The notes beneath the pieces are model-generated. The model searched no databases, was not told the DNA's origin, and saw only the letters and a program-made list of their open reading frames with translations. DNA of 5,901 nt from DATKGL01 sp035510455 (GTDB lineage: Bacteria > Patescibacteriota > Saccharimonadia > Saccharimonadales > UBA4665). Shown one piece after another: positions 5,226-5,901 of this stretch. Numbering within the stretch: position 1 is the first letter of the stretch; each line of letters starts with the position of its first letter. Location: assembly GCA_035510455.1 (NCBI GenBank), contig DATKHB010000029.1:1-5901 (forward strand), in the 5' to 3' direction. The translations under genes were made by a program, and so were the position numbers.

Positions 5226-5264
5226 GTTCGAAACACCGGCTCGAGCCCAAGCCAAGCATAAGCA
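5226..5264 (+). repeat. Intergenic site H of the cassette-like array
   Basis: The 29-bp core (5226-5254) begins GTTCGAAACACCGGC and ends CAAGCCA, with CATAAGCA at 5257-5264. It includes the palindrome GGCTCGAGCC, and GTTCGA can pair with TCGAGC inside the core. The flank runs straight into AAAAAGATCGCTTTTT (5264-5279), a small stem similar to the AAAAAGGTCG that follows site I, so similarity between H and I extends beyond the core. Confidence 0.75.
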
Positions 5265-5294
5265 AAAAGATCGCTTTTTCATTACGTATAAGAG

Positions 5295-5300
5295 TATATT
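5295..5300 (+). promoter_or_regulatory. Possible -10 box, leaderless arrangement
   Basis: TATATT at 5295-5300 is followed after 9 nt by the ATG at 5310, the same geometry as in three other genes of the window. No clear -35 box is seen, and the only ribosome-binding hint is AGG immediately before the ATG. Confidence 0.4.
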
Positions 5301-5309
5301 GAAGCTAGG

Positions 5310-5711
5310 ATGGGAACTCCAAACACCGAAGTTATAGTACGGCCGTCTAGTCAACTACATGAAACTGAATACATAGGGTTAATGTCTGTGGTAAGGGGCG
5401 TGGGAACAGTTGCTTGCTTAGCCGCAGAGGTCCTAGACTGCGAGATAATGAGTTACACGGTTGCTGGTTGCTTTGCTGTTGAAGTCATCCTAGCGGTAGC
5501 GGCTAATCCGCCAACTGATTTTATTGCGTCAGTTGCTAACGTGAATCTTAATAGATCTGTTACGGATGGGATAAAATATATGTATTCAATCGGTAGTCGT
5601 GTGCAGGAGAAGAGTTCAGTAACCAATTCCTTAATTACATCTAGCATATTGGGCAAAGTCGCAAAACAAACTTGTTCGCAGATTCGTAGTATGTTTACGA
5701 CATCGGAATAG
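5310..5711 (+). CDS. Unknown protein, last gene of the array
   Basis: This 133-residue protein has no recognised family. It contains a moderately hydrophobic middle (about 27-66: VVRGVGTVACLAAEVLDC and TVAGCFAVEVILAVAANPP), which could be one or two weak membrane helices or a buried core. A polar C-terminal third follows, rich in serine and threonine, with KVAKQTCSQIRSMF near the end. It has four cysteines but no metal-binding spacing. The ATG is chosen because TATATT stands 9 nt upstream. An opposite-strand frame overlaps most of it (5453-5788) but runs through site I and into the right transposase region, so the plus-strand reading is preferred. Confidence is moderate because there is no family support. 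Confidence 0.5.
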   Translation: MGTPNTEVIVRPSSQLHETEYIGLMSVVRGVGTVACLAAEVLDCEIMSYTVAGCFAVEVILAVAANPPTDFIASVANVNLNRSVTDGIKYMYSIGSRVQEKSSVTNSLITSSILGKVAKQTCSQIRSMFTTSE

Positions 5712-5724
5712 TCCAACTTTAATT

Positions 5725-5753
5725 GTTCGAGATACCGGCACCAACTCGAGCCA
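5725..5753 (+). repeat. Intergenic site I of the cassette-like array
   Basis: This 29-bp copy begins GTTCGAGATACCGGC and ends CTCGAGCCA, followed by AGCAAAAAGGTCG. Its ends can pair with each other over seven positions (GTTCGAG with CTCGAGC, one wobble). It is the last copy before the right-hand transposase and starts 13 bp after the stop of the preceding gene. Confidence 0.78.
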
Positions 5754-5771
5754 AGCAAAAAGGTCGAGGCT

Positions 5772-5901
5772 TCAAACATATAGGACATCTAGATTAATAG
5801 TAGCATTCTCAAAGCCGGGTAGGCTTTGTAAGTATTCAAGTGGTGTCTTCATTCCTAGTGAAGTATGCGGTCGGTAAGTATTGTAGCGCTCACAGTCTTC
5901 A
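5772..5901 (-). CDS. Second transposase, C-terminal end (partial)
   Basis: On the minus strand a frame enters from the right edge and ends with TGA (5774-5772). Its 42 residues begin EDCERYNTYRPHTSLGMKTP and continue LEYLQSLPGF, the integrase-core tail of IS3/IS481-type transposases (YN..RPH.SLG..TP.EYL). It differs clearly from the transposase at the left edge, so these are two separate elements, not the arms of one composite transposon. Only about 18 bp separate its stop from site I, so the end of this IS must lie in or very near that site. The short extra tail after the usual PLEYL end is unremarkable. Confidence 0.82.
   Translation of the reverse strand, partial: EDCERYNTYRPHTSLGMKTPLEYLQSLPGFENATINLDVLYV

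Noticed and set aside
5117..5302. Two overlapping plus-strand frames over sites G and H (5061-5261 and 5117-5302)
   Set aside because: Both run through two sites, have no ribosome binding site or promoter at the right distance, and give arginine/serine-rich products.
452..5753. The repeated sites as tRNA 3' ends (GTTCGA ... GAGCCA resembles a T-arm plus CCA)
   Set aside because: From GTTC to CCA a tRNA has 24 nt, these have 29-30. A T-stem forms only in site D, and no copy is preceded by an anticodon arm. Descent from a tRNA-type attachment site is possible but not shown.
452..5753. Textbook integron attC sites
   Set aside because: No RYYYAAC ... GTTRRRY pair is placed consistently at the ends of the copies and no integron integrase is in the window. 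Only the arrangement and possible folding are attC-like.
452..5753. CRISPR array
   Set aside because: Repeats are diverged, separated by 88 bp to about 1.3 kb containing genes, and no spacer-length regularity exists.
452..5753. The repeats as ordinary transcription terminators
   Set aside because: They lack T-runs and keep one orientation even beside minus-strand genes, including behind the 5' end of the kinase gene.
5453..5788. Minus-strand frame of 111 codons as a gene opposite the last unknown gene
   Set aside because: It starts inside the transposase end and crosses site I; the plus-strand frame has a -10 box at the distance seen for other genes. Since that gene has no family either, this choice is not certain.
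1..5901. A single composite transposon carrying the whole region
   Set aside because: The two edge transposases are clearly different proteins, so they are not paired copies of one IS.

Overview
The window reads as accessory DNA from an uncultured, small-genome bacterium. My best guess is Patescibacteria, probably a Saccharibacteria-like lineage. This rests on recalled resemblance of several short proteins (a LigA-mislabelled type membrane protein, a 61-residue two-helix membrane protein, a DUF5666-like anchored protein) to ones seen in Patescibacteria and Actinobacteria, on the many single-gene units, and on several promoters placed so close to the start codon that the mRNA would be leaderless. 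The lineage is an inference; no rRNA or housekeeping marker is present.

Layout. At 1-96 lies the C-terminal end of an IS3-type transposase (+), followed by a probable IS end up to about 140. Nine genes follow: an unknown reading frame probably cut at its 5' end by the IS (135-443, +), a two-helix membrane protein (602-1156, +), an unknown hydrophilic protein (1261-1644, +), a tiny membrane protein (1808-1993, -), a multi-helix membrane protein (2152-2562, -), a divergent ROK/glucokinase-like kinase (2820-3815, -), an anchored DUF5666-like protein (4068-4436, +), a P-loop kinase-like protein (4535-5104, +) and an unknown protein (5310-5711, +). The window closes with the C-terminal end of a second, different transposase on the minus strand (5772-5901). 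Both transposase fragments point inward.

The striking feature is what lies between the genes. Nine copies, plus one weak one, of a diverged 29-30 bp element occur one per intergenic gap, always in the same orientation even where the genes are on the minus strand. Typical copies begin GTTCGARAYAC and end GAGCCA, often followed within a few bases by CATAAGCA. Most copies can also pair their right half with a short segment upstream, and the paired bases differ from copy to copy. Gene-site-gene-site order, unrelated single-gene contents, genes in both directions and a private promoter for many genes together resemble a mobile gene-cassette array (integron attC-like or Xer/dif-module-like). The sites do not match the textbook attC core, and no recombinase is present in the window.

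No operon or shared pathway is evident: the genes look like independent passengers. Four are membrane or membrane-anchored proteins, two are probable kinases, and three have no recognisable family.
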